This document shows positions 33,237-46,600 of a stretch of DNA of 64,000 nt, piece after piece. The notes under the pieces were generated by a model that did not search any database, was not told the origin of the DNA, and saw only the letters and a program-made list of their open reading frames with translations. Positions within the stretch are counted from its first letter, which is position 1. Each line of letters starts with the position of its first letter. Made by a program: the position numbers and the translations under genes. Origin of the DNA: a virus; IMG/VR virus record IMGVR_UViG_3300042445_002481, positions 1 to 64,000 of that record, one strand, 5' to 3'.

Positions 33237-33237
<1 letters not shown>
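33052..33237 (-). CDS. FmdB-like zinc ribbon protein (61 aa)
   Basis: MPTYEYKCSENPEHRF and IREMSEE match the start of FmdB regulatory-type zinc ribbons; a Cys pair follows in TCAEPSCDGRL. The usual first CxxC is reduced to one Cys (C8) here, so metal binding may be altered. The GTG start shares a base with the nrdF stop codon (TAGTG). Function of the family is unclear. Confidence 0.7.
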
Positions 33238-36315
<3,078 letters not shown>

Positions 36316-36710
36316 AGTTGGTCTAGCCTCTCTTTAACTTCAATCACATCATCCGGTGTGCCAGTAACTTCTACTCGATACAGCAAAGGCACACCTGTCT
36401 TTGCTGCAATAACTTCAGCTGCCCCACAGTAGTGGTCGCCAAAGTTGGTATTTCCGGTTCCTACAATACCTCGTAAAAACTTTCTGTTTACCTCTAAGTT
36501 AAGAAACTTAACTACAGGCCTAGGAACAGTCTTGCCTTCAGCCCCGCCCCCGTAAGAGGGAGTGACTAAAACAAAGTCTTTGGTCACTATTAGGGGGTTA
36601 TTGTCATCCCACTTGATTGGAACTCTTATGGAGTTTAGCTCAAGTTTTTCTACAAACCTTTTAGTGTTTTCAGACACGTTCGAAAAATAAACGATGTCAA
36701 ACACGATGCC

Positions 36711-36932
36711 TCAGTTAGTTAGGGCGTCTAGCTTGTCTGGGCGGAACCCGCTCCAGTGGCTATCTCCAGAAACAATTACAGGAGCTGCTTGATATCCAAG
36801 ACTTCTAACAAGATCCATAGCGACCTCGTCTTCTGCCAAATCTACTGTCTCAAATGGTATGTCCATCTTTGCTAAATATTTTTTTGTGCTTTCGCATTGA
36901 ACGCACGACGGCAAAGTGTACACAGTTACCAT
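36711..36932 (-). CDS. nrdH: Glutaredoxin-like NrdH redoxin
   Basis: A 73-residue redoxin with the CxxC active site C10-V-Q-C13 and the family ending SGDSHWSGFRPDKL. It reduces NrdE. First gene of the nrd operon. Confidence 0.94.
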   Translation of the reverse strand: MVTVYTLPSCVQCESTKKYLAKMDIPFETVDLAEDEVAMDLVRSLGYQAAPVIVSGDSHWSGFRPDKLDALTN

Positions 36933-36966
36933 TTTTTAGGTACCTTCCTAAGGGAGAGATGAGAAA

Positions 36967-37021
36967 TCCTGACGTTTTTAATCTAAAGATCAACGTCAGG
37001 ACTGGCTGGGTTACCAGTATA
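36967..37021 (-). promoter_or_regulatory. nrd operon promoter and leader hairpin
   Basis: On the minus strand TATACT (37016-37021) would start a transcript near 37009. Immediately after is a perfect 10-bp stem, TCCTGACGTT/AACGTCAGGA (36967-36976 with 36992-37001), followed by TTTCTC, then 34 nt to the nrdH start. It may act as an attenuator, a terminator for the upstream gene or an mRNA-stabilising hairpin. Confidence 0.5.
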
Positions 37022-37044
37022 GAACAAAAAACAAAGGTTGATTT

Positions 37045-37272
37045 TTACTCTTCAGAAAAGAATAACGCCTCAGAAATTTTTTTGCAAATCGGGCAAAGAG
37101 GAAATTTTTTGGGGTCCCTAGAAGGAATAAAAAGTTTACCGCATACGGCAAGGACAGGTGTGCCTAAGACATAACCCTCAGTTACCGACACTTTTTCAGC
37201 GTAATGAGCAAACCTATTTACGTCTTCAGTCTCTAGTTCAGAGACTTCTATAGTTTCTAAGCTTGTACTCAT
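37045..37272 (-). CDS. DUF3039 protein (75 aa)
   Basis: HYAEKVSVTEGYVLGTPVLA, VCGKLFIPSRDPKKFPLCPI and the C-terminal CxxC ribbon match DUF3039, a small zinc-ribbon family found in actinobacteria and their phages. A TATACT box lies exactly 6 nt before the ATG (37279-37284), the clearest leaderless start in the window. Function unknown. Confidence 0.78.
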   Translation of the reverse strand: MSTSLETIEVSELETEDVNRFAHYAEKVSVTEGYVLGTPVLAVCGKLFIPSRDPKKFPLCPICKKISEALFFSEE

Positions 37273-37278
37273 ATAGAT

Positions 37279-37284
37279 AGTATA
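37279..37284 (-). promoter_or_regulatory. Leaderless-type TATACT box
   Basis: TATACT on the minus strand, then ATCTAT and the ATG at 37272; no ribosome-binding site. Confidence 0.6.
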
Positions 37285-37311
37285 CGGCCCTTATTGGCAA
37301 ACTCTAAATGA

Positions 37312-37319
37312 GGTAAAAT
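37312..37319 (+). promoter_or_regulatory. GGTAAAAT promoter box of the structural region
   Basis: GGTAAAAT lies 32 nt upstream of the ATG at 37352, the first gene of the rightward fibre region. Confidence 0.5.
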
Positions 37320-37351
37320 AATAGAGACTGTACCCTTGCCGAAAGAGTTAA

Positions 37352-37714
37352 ATGAGTGCTCCTGCCGGTCTTTATAACATTGTAGCTGACCAAGGTTCCA
37401 CCCTGGCACGCACAATTGTTTGGAGAGATCCGGCTAAAAAGCCCATTCTTCTGCGGGGATATACAGCCAGAATGAAAGTTAGGCTCGCTTCCAACAGCTC
37501 TGAAGTGATTTTAAATCTTACTACAGAAAATGACGGAATCACTCTAGGCGAGAGTAACGGCCATATCAATTTGTACGTTTCAGATGAGACTATGGCGACT
37601 ATCTCAGAGGGTAAGTATTTATACGACCTAGAGATGGTAGCCCCTAGTAGCAACTTGTACGTATACAAAATATTACGCGGAAATTTTGTAGTTAGGCCGG
37701 AGGTAACCAGATAA
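37352..37714 (+). CDS. Small beta-rich fibre-module protein (120 aa)
   Basis: Begins with NIVADQGSTLARTIVWRDPA and ends RGNFVVRPEVTR. It is paralogous to the 119-aa protein at 61638 (shared DQG-TL, YTARM, LTTEND, YDLE and a G-VR-E-T end). Both stand first in a fibre module and overlap by one base the next gene. The product is probably a structural adaptor or connector of a fibre. Confidence 0.7.
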   Translation: MSAPAGLYNIVADQGSTLARTIVWRDPAKKPILLRGYTARMKVRLASNSSEVILNLTTENDGITLGESNGHINLYVSDETMATISEGKYLYDLEMVAPSSNLYVYKILRGNFVVRPEVTR

Positions 37715-38031
37715 TGCCAAGCGATGTCCCAAGCACCGTTAGCTCTGGTAGGAACATAAGACAGATAGTAGTCACTGCGCCCGGACCCCAGGGTGAAGCA
37801 GGAGTTTCTGGTCTTCAGTCTGACGAAATAATAGATCTAGTTTCATACGTACACAACCAGGGGGCTGCATCAGCTGAGTGGACAGTAAACCACAACCTAA
37901 ACTTCTACCCGAACGTTACCGTTTACGATAGCGCTAACTCAATGGTAGAGGGCACAGTCAATCACACCAATCAAGTAACACTAATCATTACTTTTTCAGC
38001 GGCAATCTCTGGAAAAGCTCATCTCTCATAA
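37714..38031 (+). CDS. Fibre-associated protein with short collagen-like start (105 aa)
   Basis: After ~20 residues comes [15 protein letters not shown], a minimal collagen-like segment, then a beta-rich domain (WTVNHNLNFYPNVTVYDSA) similar to the C-terminal end of the next fibre (WTVTHNLGTRNVVIQVYD). It starts on the last base of the preceding stop codon. Likely a short tail-fibre component. Confidence 0.65.
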   Translation: MPSDVPSTVSSGRNIRQIVVTAPGPQGEAGVSGLQSDEIIDLVSYVHNQGAASAEWTVNHNLNFYPNVTVYDSANSMVEGTVNHTNQVTLIITFSAAISGKAHLS

Positions 38032-38049
38032 GAAAGAAGAACATTAACA

Positions 38050-40140
38050 ATGGCTCGTCAATTTCTAACTGGGCTCAATCTTAATAAGAATGAGCTTTTA
38101 AATGCAAAGATTCAAAACTTATCCGTCGCTCCATCTAGCCCTGTTGAAGGTCAGATCTACTATGACACTGACACTAAGCAACTAACTATCTGGAACGGCA
38201 CCGCCTGGGTATCCCTTGCTGCCGGTGGCAACGTTGAAGAAGCAATTAATGCTGCTATTGCTGCTGCTGACACAGACGACATCGACGAGGGCTCCAGTAA
38301 TCTTTATTACACTACTGCACGCGCTAAGACCGATGCAGCTGCTCTTCTAACAGGTGCAACCCTAACTAACATCACCATTACTGGTAACGGTAGCGGTCTT
38401 ACCATCACAGCTGAGAACGGCGTTGCTGACTCAGATACTGATGATCTAACAGAAGGAACCACTAACAGGTACTTCACCAACCAGCGTGCATTGGATGCAA
38501 CCGCATCCGCATACGACGCAGCTGGTGCTGCAAGTGGTGTTCAGGACAACTTAGATGATCACACTGAAGCATCTTCTGGCGTTCACGGCGTAACTGGCTC
38601 TGTTGTAGGAACTACCGACACTCAAGACCTCTCAAACAAGAGAATTATTGACACACTGCACTTCACAGACGGTGTAACAATTGCTAATGAAGGCGAAATT
38701 GCGGTTAAGCCAACAACTCACGAGTTTGAAGTTAAGGCTAACTTTGGAAATCTTGACCTTAAGACAGTAGCTACAGGTGCCGATGTTAACATCACAGCAA
38801 CTACTGGCGACATTATCCTTAGTGCAGACGGTGATTCCTACATTGGTTCAGCTGTTGCTGGCAATGAGATCGCCACTAAGGACTATGTAGATGGCGTCCA
38901 GGACAACCTAGATGACCACACCACAGCTCAGTCAGGCGTTCACGGAGTAACCGGAAACGTTGTCGGTGACACTGACTCTCAGACACTAACCAACAAGACC
39001 CTAGGTTCAGGAACTGTACTAAGTGCAAACGTAGATGCAGACCAGAACAAGATTGTTGATCTTGCTGACCCAACAAGCGCACAGGATGCAGCTACTAAGA
39101 ACTACGTTGATCTCGAACTTGCAGATCACGCAGACGACACCAGTGGCGTTCACGGAGTTACTGGAAACGTAGTAGGAACCACTGACACTCAGACCCTAAC
39201 TAACAAAACATTGGGCTCTGGTTCTGCTCTTAGCGCTGACCTAAGTGCTGGCACCTACAAAATCACCAATTTAGGTGCTCCTGTTGATGCTACCGATGCA
39301 GCAACCAAGGGCTACGTTGATTCAGTAGCTGAAGGGCTACACGTCCACGCTTCTGTAAAGGCAGCAACAACTGGAAACGTTAACCTAGGCTCTGGAGTTG
39401 CAGCTGTTGATGGCGTAACCATCAATAGCGGAGACCGAGTTCTTGTTAGAGCTCAGACAAACGCAGCTCAGAACGGTATCTACGTATCTAACGGAACTAC
39501 TCTTTCTCGTGCACTTGACTATGACAGTGCTGGCGAAATTGATCCAGGTGACTTCGTATTCGTAGATCAGGGTGCCACATACGGCAACGCTGGTTTTGTA
39601 CAGACAAATGTTATAGCAACTCTAGGCACTGACAACATTGCCTGGGTACAGTTCTCTGGTGCTGGAACATTCCTTGCAGGCGACGGTCTAACCCTAGACG
39701 GTAACATCTTCAACGCAGTAGGCACTGCTGACAGAATTACAGTAGCTGCTGATGCGATTGACATTGCGTCTACTTACGCTGGTCAGTCATCCATTACCAC
39801 AGTAGGAACAATTGCTACTGGTACATGGAACGGTACAACCATTGCTATTGCAAACGGTGGTACTGGTGCAACTACTGCAGCCGATGCTCGCACAAACCTT
39901 GGTGCAACAACTAAGTACACTGCAGCAAACCCACTACTAACCGAAACAAGCGGATCCGTTACTTGGACAGTTACTCACAACCTAGGAACTAGGAACGTAG
40001 TAATCCAGGTTTACGACATCGCCAGCTTTGACGAAGTAATAGTTGACGTAGACAGAACTAACACCAACACCGCAACTTTGAGTTGGGTAGCAGCAGACGA
40101 TGTTGATGCCGATTCTTACCAAGTTGTTATAGTAGGCTAA
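38050..40140 (+). CDS. Tail fibre protein (696 aa)
   Basis: The N-terminal QNLSVAPSSPVEGQIYYDT module is typical of tail-fibre proteins. It has several copies of a unit with SGVHGVTGNVVGTTDTQTL, a shared ~100-residue domain (GYVDSVAEGLHVHASVKAAT to AGFVQTN), then NGGTGATTAADARTNLGA and a C-terminal beta domain. The shared domain also occurs twice in the 1431-aa protein at 43683. Trimeric, receptor-recognising structure inferred. Confidence 0.8.
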   Translation: MARQFLTGLNLNKNELLNAKIQNLSVAPSSPVEGQIYYDTDTKQLTIWNGTAWVSLAAGGNVEEAINAAIAAADTDDIDEGSSNLYYTTARAKTDAAALLTGATLTNITITGNGSGLTITAENGVADSDTDDLTEGTTNRYFTNQRALDATASAYDAAGAASGVQDNLDDHTEASSGVHGVTGSVVGTTDTQDLSNKRIIDTLHFTDGVTIANEGEIAVKPTTHEFEVKANFGNLDLKTVATGADVNITATTGDIILSADGDSYIGSAVAGNEIATKDYVDGVQDNLDDHTTAQSGVHGVTGNVVGDTDSQTLTNKTLGSGTVLSANVDADQNKIVDLADPTSAQDAATKNYVDLELADHADDTSGVHGVTGNVVGTTDTQTLTNKTLGSGSALSADLSAGTYKITNLGAPVDATDAATKGYVDSVAEGLHVHASVKAATTGNVNLGSGVAAVDGVTINSGDRVLVRAQTNAAQNGIYVSNGTTLSRALDYDSAGEIDPGDFVFVDQGATYGNAGFVQTNVIATLGTDNIAWVQFSGAGTFLAGDGLTLDGNIFNAVGTADRITVAADAIDIASTYAGQSSITTVGTIATGTWNGTTIAIANGGTGATTAADARTNLGATTKYTAANPLLTETSGSVTWTVTHNLGTRNVVIQVYDIASFDEVIVDVDRTNTNTATLSWVAADDVDADSYQVVIVG

Positions 40141-40167
40141 TAACCTATATCTACATAAGGATAGGTA

Positions 40168-40893
40168 ATGTCTAAAAAGTTTTTAACCCCTGTAGGCCTA
40201 CCGTCGGGAAATACTCTCCCGTCGGTAGGTTCTGCTGGCGATCTCTTTTTTAAGGCAGACGAAGATGCCGTTTATGTTCACGATGGCTCCGCCTGGGTAA
40301 ATACTAAAGGCAATACCTACTCGGTCTCTGAAACTCCCCCATCATCCCCAAGCAGTGGAGATATATGGTTTAACTCTGTTAGCGGTAAAACTTTTGTTTA
40401 CTACGATTCTTTTTGGATAGAGCCAGGCCAGAACAATGTTGGCCCGCAAGGTCCGACAGGCCCAACTGGGCCTGCTGCAAATATTGAAGGATTGGCTACA
40501 GAAACATATGTAGATGAAGCAATTGCAAATATCTATGTTGAGGGTGGACTTGCGGGAGCTGATGGTGCAACTGGACCTACAGGACCGACTGGTGCGACTG
40601 GTGCAGCAGGAGATACTGGACCTACAGGAGCAACTGGACCTACGGGTGCTACAGGTGCAACGGGTGCCGCATCAACAGTAACTGGACCAACAGGTTCTAC
40701 AGGTGCTACTGGTGCAACAGGCGATACCGGACCGACCGGCCCTTCAGGAGGTCCGACTGGTCCAACAGGTCCAACTGGCGCTACTGGTGCTACTGGATCG
40801 GCCGGAGAAAACGGTACCTTCATACAGGCTTCAACAACGGGCCCAACTGCTGGAGATGGCAACAATGGCGATCTTTGGATTGTTTATAGCTAA
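40168..40893 (+). CDS. Collagen-like fibre protein (241 aa)
   Basis: The N-terminal ~100 residues include two GDLFF/GDIWF modules with a HDGSAWV strand, like other fibres here. Then come [12 protein letters not shown] and, after a short helical insert, a GPT/GAT collagen-like region with one [10 protein letters not shown] interruption. It ends after DLWIVYS. It overlaps the next gene by one base. Trimeric fibre segment inferred. Confidence 0.8.
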   Translation: MSKKFLTPVGLPSGNTLPSVGSAGDLFFKADEDAVYVHDGSAWVNTKGNTYSVSETPPSSPSSGDIWFNSVSGKTFVYYDSFWIEPGQNNVGPQGPTGPTGPAANIEGLATETYVDEAIANIYVEGGLAGADGATGPTGPTGATGAAGDTGPTGATGPTGATGATGAASTVTGPTGSTGATGATGDTGPTGPSGGPTGPTGPTGATGATGSAGENGTFIQASTTGPTAGDGNNGDLWIVYS

Positions 40894-43136
40894 TGGGGGC
40901 TCAAACTAAAGTTTCTGGGACATGGAGAAACATGTCAGCTCCTTATGTCAAAGTCTCTGGAAGCTGGAGAATAGCTAAGTCAGCATGGACCAAGATAGAT
41001 GAAAAATGGAAAAATTGGTTTTTGCAGGGCGGTGTTTTAGATGCTCCACTGGGTAACGAAGAAAATTTTTTTCCAGCAAATTTCAATACTAACCTTGGGT
41101 CGTCAACGGGTCAAGTGGGATCAGTTAACTCAATAGCGATTCAATCAGACGGAAAGATAGTTTTAGGGGGGACTTTTACAACTTTTAACGGTACAACGGT
41201 AAACCGCATTGTAAGACTCAACTCGGATGGGACACGAGATACAGCATTTAGCACAAATACCGGCACGGGGGCAAATGATGTTATTTTTTCAAGGGACATT
41301 CAATCAGATGGAAAGATACTGCTTGGCGGGAATTTTACAACTTTTAACGGTACAACGGTAAACCGCATTGTAAGACTCAACTCGGATGGGACACGAGATA
41401 CAGCATTTAGCACAAATACCGGCACCGGAGCTAGTGACACTATTTTTTCAATAGTTACTCAGTCAGACGGGAAGATATTGCTTGGCGGGAATTTTACAAC
41501 TTTTAACGGTACAACGGTAAACCGCATTGTAAGACTCAACTCGGATGGGACACGAGATACAGCATTTAGCGCAAATACTGGCACTGGCATGGATAACATC
41601 GTCTACTCAATAGTTACTCAGTCAGATGGAAAGATATTGCTTGGCGGGAATTTTACAACTTTTAACGGTACAACGGTAAACCGCATTGTAAGACTCAACT
41701 CGGATGGAACACGGGACACCGACTTTATGACAAATATTGGGGTTGGGGCAAATAACACTATTTCTTTAATGGCTATTCAATCAGATGGAAAGATATTGCT
41801 CGGCGGGACTGTTAATAGTATTAATGGTATATCAGTAAACTCCATTGCAAGACTTAATGCAAACGGAACTTTAGATACAGCATTTACTACAAATACCGGC
41901 ACTGGACCACTTACGTCACCAAGCAGGGTCGCTATTCAACCAGACGGAACTATTTTACTGGGTGGAGGTTTTTCAACATTTGATGAGATAGAAGTAAGGG
42001 GCTTTGTAAAACTCAGCTCAGATGGAGAATTAGGGGAGATACCTTCCGTTAGTGGCCTAGTGAGAGATATAGGTATTCAATCAAATAACAAAATTTTATT
42101 AGTTGGAGATTTTTATTTTTTTAATAGCGTGAGTGCCCGTCGTATTGTCAGACTTAACTCGGATCTAACATTAGATACCGACTTTATGACAAATATTGGA
42201 ACAGCACTTAATTCCAACGCCGTCTCAATTGCTATTCAGTCAGATGACAAGATACTGATTGGCGGAGACTTTACAGATTTTAATGGTACATCGTCATTCC
42301 GGACTGTAAGACTTAATGCAAACGGGACAATGGATACAGCTTTTAGGGCAAATACCGGGGGTTGGACAGATAACAGAGTCAACTCAATAGCTGTTCAAAC
42401 AGACGGAAAAATACTTTTTGGCGGGAGCTTTACAACCTTTAACGGTACAACGGTAAACCGTATTGCAAGACTTAATGCAGACGGAACAGTAGACACTGCT
42501 TTTATAACAAATATTGGAACAGGGTTCAATTCTTCAGTTAACTCAATAGCCATCCAATCAGATGGAAAAATATTAGTTGGCGGATCTTATTCAGGCTTTA
42601 AAGGGACAACAACAACTCGAATTGTAAGGCTAAATGCAGATGGAACACGAGACGCAACGTTTGTTATTGAGCCTGGGTTTAGTTTTGGAGCTAATAACAC
42701 AGTCAACTCAGTAGCTGTTCAATCAGATGGGAAGATATTGTTAGGTGGAGACTTTACAAGTTTTAATGGTGTAAGTGCCCGCCGCATTGTAAGGCTTAAT
42801 ACAGATGCAACAGTAGATACAGCATTTAGCGCAAATACTGGCACGGGGGCAGACACCACAGTTAGCTCGGTAGCTGTTCAATCAGATGGAAAGATACTGC
42901 TTGGCGGGAATTTTACAACTTTTAACGGTACAACGGTAAACCGCATTGTAAGACTCAACTCGGATGGGACACGAGATACAGCATTTAGCACAAATACCGG
43001 CACCGGAGCTAGTGACACTATTTTTTCAATAGTTACTCAGTCAGACGGGAAGATATTGCTTGGCGGACTTTTTACAGTTTTCAACACCTTACTTCGTTTT
43101 AGAGTTGCTCGCATCGGAGGAGACTTTGCGGTTTAG
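40893..43136 (+). CDS. Delta-60-repeat beta-propeller adhesin (747 aa)
   Basis: After a ~65-residue start (KVSGTWRNM, KVSGSWRIAKSAW) the protein consists of about 12 tandem ~53-residue repeats with SDGKILLGGNFTTFNGTTV and IVRLNSDGTRDTAF. These match the delta-60 repeat (DUF5122 beta-propeller) of bacterial surface proteins. Several repeats are identical in DNA, including one 190-bp block. A large ligand-binding head on a fibre is inferred. Propellers of this kind are unusual in phages. Confidence 0.8.
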   Translation: MGAQTKVSGTWRNMSAPYVKVSGSWRIAKSAWTKIDEKWKNWFLQGGVLDAPLGNEENFFPANFNTNLGSSTGQVGSVNSIAIQSDGKIVLGGTFTTFNGTTVNRIVRLNSDGTRDTAFSTNTGTGANDVIFSRDIQSDGKILLGGNFTTFNGTTVNRIVRLNSDGTRDTAFSTNTGTGASDTIFSIVTQSDGKILLGGNFTTFNGTTVNRIVRLNSDGTRDTAFSANTGTGMDNIVYSIVTQSDGKILLGGNFTTFNGTTVNRIVRLNSDGTRDTDFMTNIGVGANNTISLMAIQSDGKILLGGTVNSINGISVNSIARLNANGTLDTAFTTNTGTGPLTSPSRVAIQPDGTILLGGGFSTFDEIEVRGFVKLSSDGELGEIPSVSGLVRDIGIQSNNKILLVGDFYFFNSVSARRIVRLNSDLTLDTDFMTNIGTALNSNAVSIAIQSDDKILIGGDFTDFNGTSSFRTVRLNANGTMDTAFRANTGGWTDNRVNSIAVQTDGKILFGGSFTTFNGTTVNRIARLNADGTVDTAFITNIGTGFNSSVNSIAIQSDGKILVGGSYSGFKGTTTTRIVRLNADGTRDATFVIEPGFSFGANNTVNSVAVQSDGKILLGGDFTSFNGVSARRIVRLNTDATVDTAFSANTGTGADTTVSSVAVQSDGKILLGGNFTTFNGTTVNRIVRLNSDGTRDTAFSTNTGTGASDTIFSIVTQSDGKILLGGLFTVFNTLLRFRVARIGGDFAV
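41190..43066 (+). repeat. Tandem 159-bp repeats with a 190-bp perfect copy
   Basis: The same sequence block is anchored at 41190, 41349, 41508 and 41667 (period exactly 159 bp) and again at 42927. Bases 41299-41488 are identical to 42877-43066 (190 bp, offset 1578 bp, in frame). Recent duplication or gene conversion is implied. Confidence 0.85.
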
Positions 43137-43142
43137 AAATAG

Positions 43143-43150
43143 GGTAGAAT
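43143..43150 (+). promoter_or_regulatory. Leaderless-type GGTAGAAT box
   Basis: GGTAGAAT followed by AGATAA and the ATG at 43157. Confidence 0.5.
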
Positions 43151-43156
43151 AGATAA

Positions 43157-43657
43157 ATGTCAGCTATTAATTTCCCAGATTCCCCGTCAGTCAATGACGT
43201 ATTTACTGCTGGAACCAGCACTTGGAAGTGGACTGGCGTTGCCTGGGAGACCGTTGGTTACGACTATGCCATTGGTGCTACTGGCCCCACTGGCGCTACT
43301 GGACCAACTGGTGCAACAGGACCAACAGGTGCAACAGGCCCGGGAGTCCCAACAGGTGGAACTGCTGGACAGATTCTTGCAAAAATTAATGGCGACAACT
43401 ACAACACCCAGTGGGTAGATGACACTGCTGGAGCAGTATCACTAACAGATTTAACAGACGTAACAACTCCGACTCCAGCTAATGGAGAAGTACTTTTTTA
43501 TGACGGTTCAGTAAACGCGTGGGTAAACACTAGTTTCCTAGAACTTTTAGTTGCTTTTGGAGTGACATCTGGAGATGGAGGCTCATATAATACCACTGAA
43601 TTCGCTGGTACAATAGATGGTGGTCTCTACAACACTACAGAGTTTATAAACGGCTAA
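43157..43657 (+). CDS. Short collagen-like fibre protein (166 aa)
   Basis: The N-terminal module INFPDSPSVNDVF with WKWTGVAWE is shared with the genes at 51367 and 63427. Then a short collagen-like stretch ([10 protein letters not shown]) and a small C-terminal domain ending in two TTEF-type repeats. Likely a short trimeric fibre. Its start sits 6 nt after a -10 box. Confidence 0.75.
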   Translation: MSAINFPDSPSVNDVFTAGTSTWKWTGVAWETVGYDYAIGATGPTGATGPTGATGPTGATGPGVPTGGTAGQILAKINGDNYNTQWVDDTAGAVSLTDLTDVTTPTPANGEVLFYDGSVNAWVNTSFLELLVAFGVTSGDGGSYNTTEFAGTIDGGLYNTTEFING

Positions 43658-43671
43658 TGGTAGAAATTAAA

Positions 43672-43679
43672 GGTAGAAT
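43672..43679 (+). promoter_or_regulatory. GGTAGAAT box before the large fibre gene
   Basis: GGTAGAAT lies 3 nt before the ATG at 43683. A related GGTAGAAAT lies at 43659. With a 3-nt gap, start-codon-level transcription initiation would miss the ATG, so the upstream copy may be the functional one. Confidence 0.35.
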
Positions 43680-43682
43680 ATA

Positions 43683-46600
43683 ATGGCAGTTAAAATTCAA
43701 GCTCGGCGCGGCTTAGCGGCCCAATGGACGTCAACCAACCCTACGCTATCTGCGGGTGAGTTTGGGTTTGAGAGCGATACCCTTAAGCTTAAAATTGGTA
43801 ATGGCTCTACAGCTTGGACTTCGCTGGCATACACCGGGCTAACCCCTACTGAAATCTCCTCTGCAATATCAGCAGCTGTTGCTGGCGTAATTGATCTTTC
43901 CCCTAGCACCCTAGACACTCTAAATGAGCTAGCTGCTGCAATTAATGATGACCCAAACTTTTTTAGCACAGTATCTACCGCACTGGGAACCAAGCAAGAC
44001 AAGGTTACCGGAGTATCTGACACCGAAATCGGTTACCTAGATGGCGTTACCTCTTCTATTCAGACTCAGATAAACTCCAAGGCAAACTCTGCAGATATTG
44101 CTGAGCTTGCTCAGGATGCAGTTGGTAATTCTGTTGGGACTGGTTTGTCATACAATGACACGACTGGTGCAATCTCTGTAACTGCAAACACATATGATGC
44201 ATATGGTTCAGCGTCAACTGCTTTAGACGACGCAGAAGGCTATGCAGACGAAGCAGTCACTACTCACAGTAGTCTAACACTGGGAGTTCACGGTATAAGT
44301 GACACCGCTGAGCTAGAAACTCAGACAGGCTCTCAAACCAAAGCAACAGCAGCGCAGACTGCTGCAGAGGATTATACAAATACCCAGATATCCGACCACG
44401 CGAGCTCTACATCTAGTCACGGCGTTGATGAAATTGTCGGAACTACAGAAGCTCAAACTTTAACTAATAAAACTATGGGCGACGACCTGTTAATGGACGG
44501 CAACCAGCTTACAGATTTAGGTGAACCTACGCAGTCGGACCATGCTGCAACTAAGGGTTACGTTGACGCTGTCGCCGAAGGTCTTCATGTAAGACCGGCT
44601 GTATTAGCGGCTACTACAGAAAATATAACTGCTACATACAACAATGGAACAAATGGAGTTGACGCAACTCTTACTATCCCTGCAACTGCAACTTTAACTA
44701 TTGATGGATTGTCAGTCGGCTGGTCAGCTGGAGATGGAATTTTAGTTAAAGATCAGACTAACCCTATTCAAAATGGTCGCTACTACATAACTGTTGTTGG
44801 AAATGCAGGAACTGCTTGGGTGCTAAAGCGCTGCATTTTCTGTGACGAACCCGAAGAAATTCCATCGTCTTATGTCTTTGTTCAAGAAGGAGCTACTAAC
44901 GGATCAACTGGATGGGTTGCATTAGTTGAAAATGCTGGAACTTTTGCAGTTGGAGTAGATGACATAACTTGGGTTCAGTTCTCTGGTGTTGGTACCTACA
45001 TAGCTGGCTTGGGTATAGAGCTAGACGGAAATATAATTTCTACAGACTATGCAGTTACAGCTTCAAAAGACTATGTTGACACATCAACAGAGACGTCCTT
45101 AACTGTAGCCAAAGACTATACTGATGATCAAATAGCAATACACGCAGGAACTACAAGTAACGTTCACGGTATTGCAGATACCACGGAGCTAACAACTTTT
45201 GCAGATGTAACCTCTGCCATAGAGACACATACTGGGGAAACTTTAAATATTCATGGAGTTGCAGACTTTTCTCTTCTAGTAAATGGCGAACTTTTAGCTA
45301 GTGCTATTGCAGACTCTAAAGCAACTCACAATGAAGAAATTGGCCTACTACTAGCAGAGAAAGCTCCAATAGATAGCCCTATTTTTGAGGGAACTGTAGC
45401 CCTACCAGCCGATGTAACAGTCATTAAAAATGTAACCGAACTGTATGACCTAGCAGCAGAGCTAGAAAAAATAGACTTAAAGCTAGACTCTTCTGATGCA
45501 GAAACCACTTATGCTCCTCTAGAATCACCAACATTTAGCGGAAACGTAGTTCTACCTGAAAGCACAACTATAGGCACAATTACCTCAAACGAGCTTAATG
45601 TCTTAGACGGAATTACTGTATCCACTACAGAGCTTAACTATGTTGATGGTGTAACTAGCGCGATTCAAACTCAGCTAGACAGCAAAGCACCAACAAACAA
45701 CCCAACATTTACTGGAACTGTAGCTGGTGTAACTAAGTCTATGGTGGGTCTTGGTGATGTTGATAACACTTCTGACATAGACAAGCCAGTCTCAACTGCT
45801 ACCCAGGTTCTGATTAACCAGAAGGCAGCTCTAAATTCTCCAACCTTTACTGGAACTGTAGCTGGTATTACCAAGGCGATGGTAGGACTTGGCAACGTTG
45901 ACAACACTACAGACGCTAATAAGCCGATCTCAAGTGCAACTCAGACTGCACTTGACCTAAAGGCAACTACAGCTGCACTTACCGCGCACGCTGACGACAC
46001 CACAGGTATTCACGGTATTGCTGACACCTCGCTACTCGAGACTACTACTGGAGCTCAGAGCAAAGCTGATCAAGCAGAAACTGATGCCAACACCTTCACA
46101 ACTGCTGCAATAGACGCACTTACTACTTCGGTAATTGAAGAAGGTACAAACCTCTACTTCACTAATGAGCGTGCGCAAGATGCAGTGGGCGATAACGTAG
46201 GAAATGGTCTTACTTATAACGACTCATCTTCAGCTATTTCCGTAAAACTAGGCACTGGCGTTGAGTTCGATGGCTCCGGTAACATCAAGATTACTGACTC
46301 TGTGATCACCAACAGTGGTACACAAACACTAACTAACAAAACTATTGATACTGCAGACAACATCATTACTGTTGAAGTTGCAGACGTCTCTGACCTAACT
46401 GCAACTGCCGCTGAGTTAAATACTCTAGACGGCATAACTGCATCAACTGAAGAGTTAAACTATGTTGACGGTGTAACTAGCTCAATTCAGACTCAGATCG
46501 ATGGCAAGGCATCTCTAGCTGGCGCAACCTTTACAGGCACCGTGAGCGGTATCTCAAAGAGCATGGTTGGACTAGGAAACGTAGACAATACTTCTGACAC

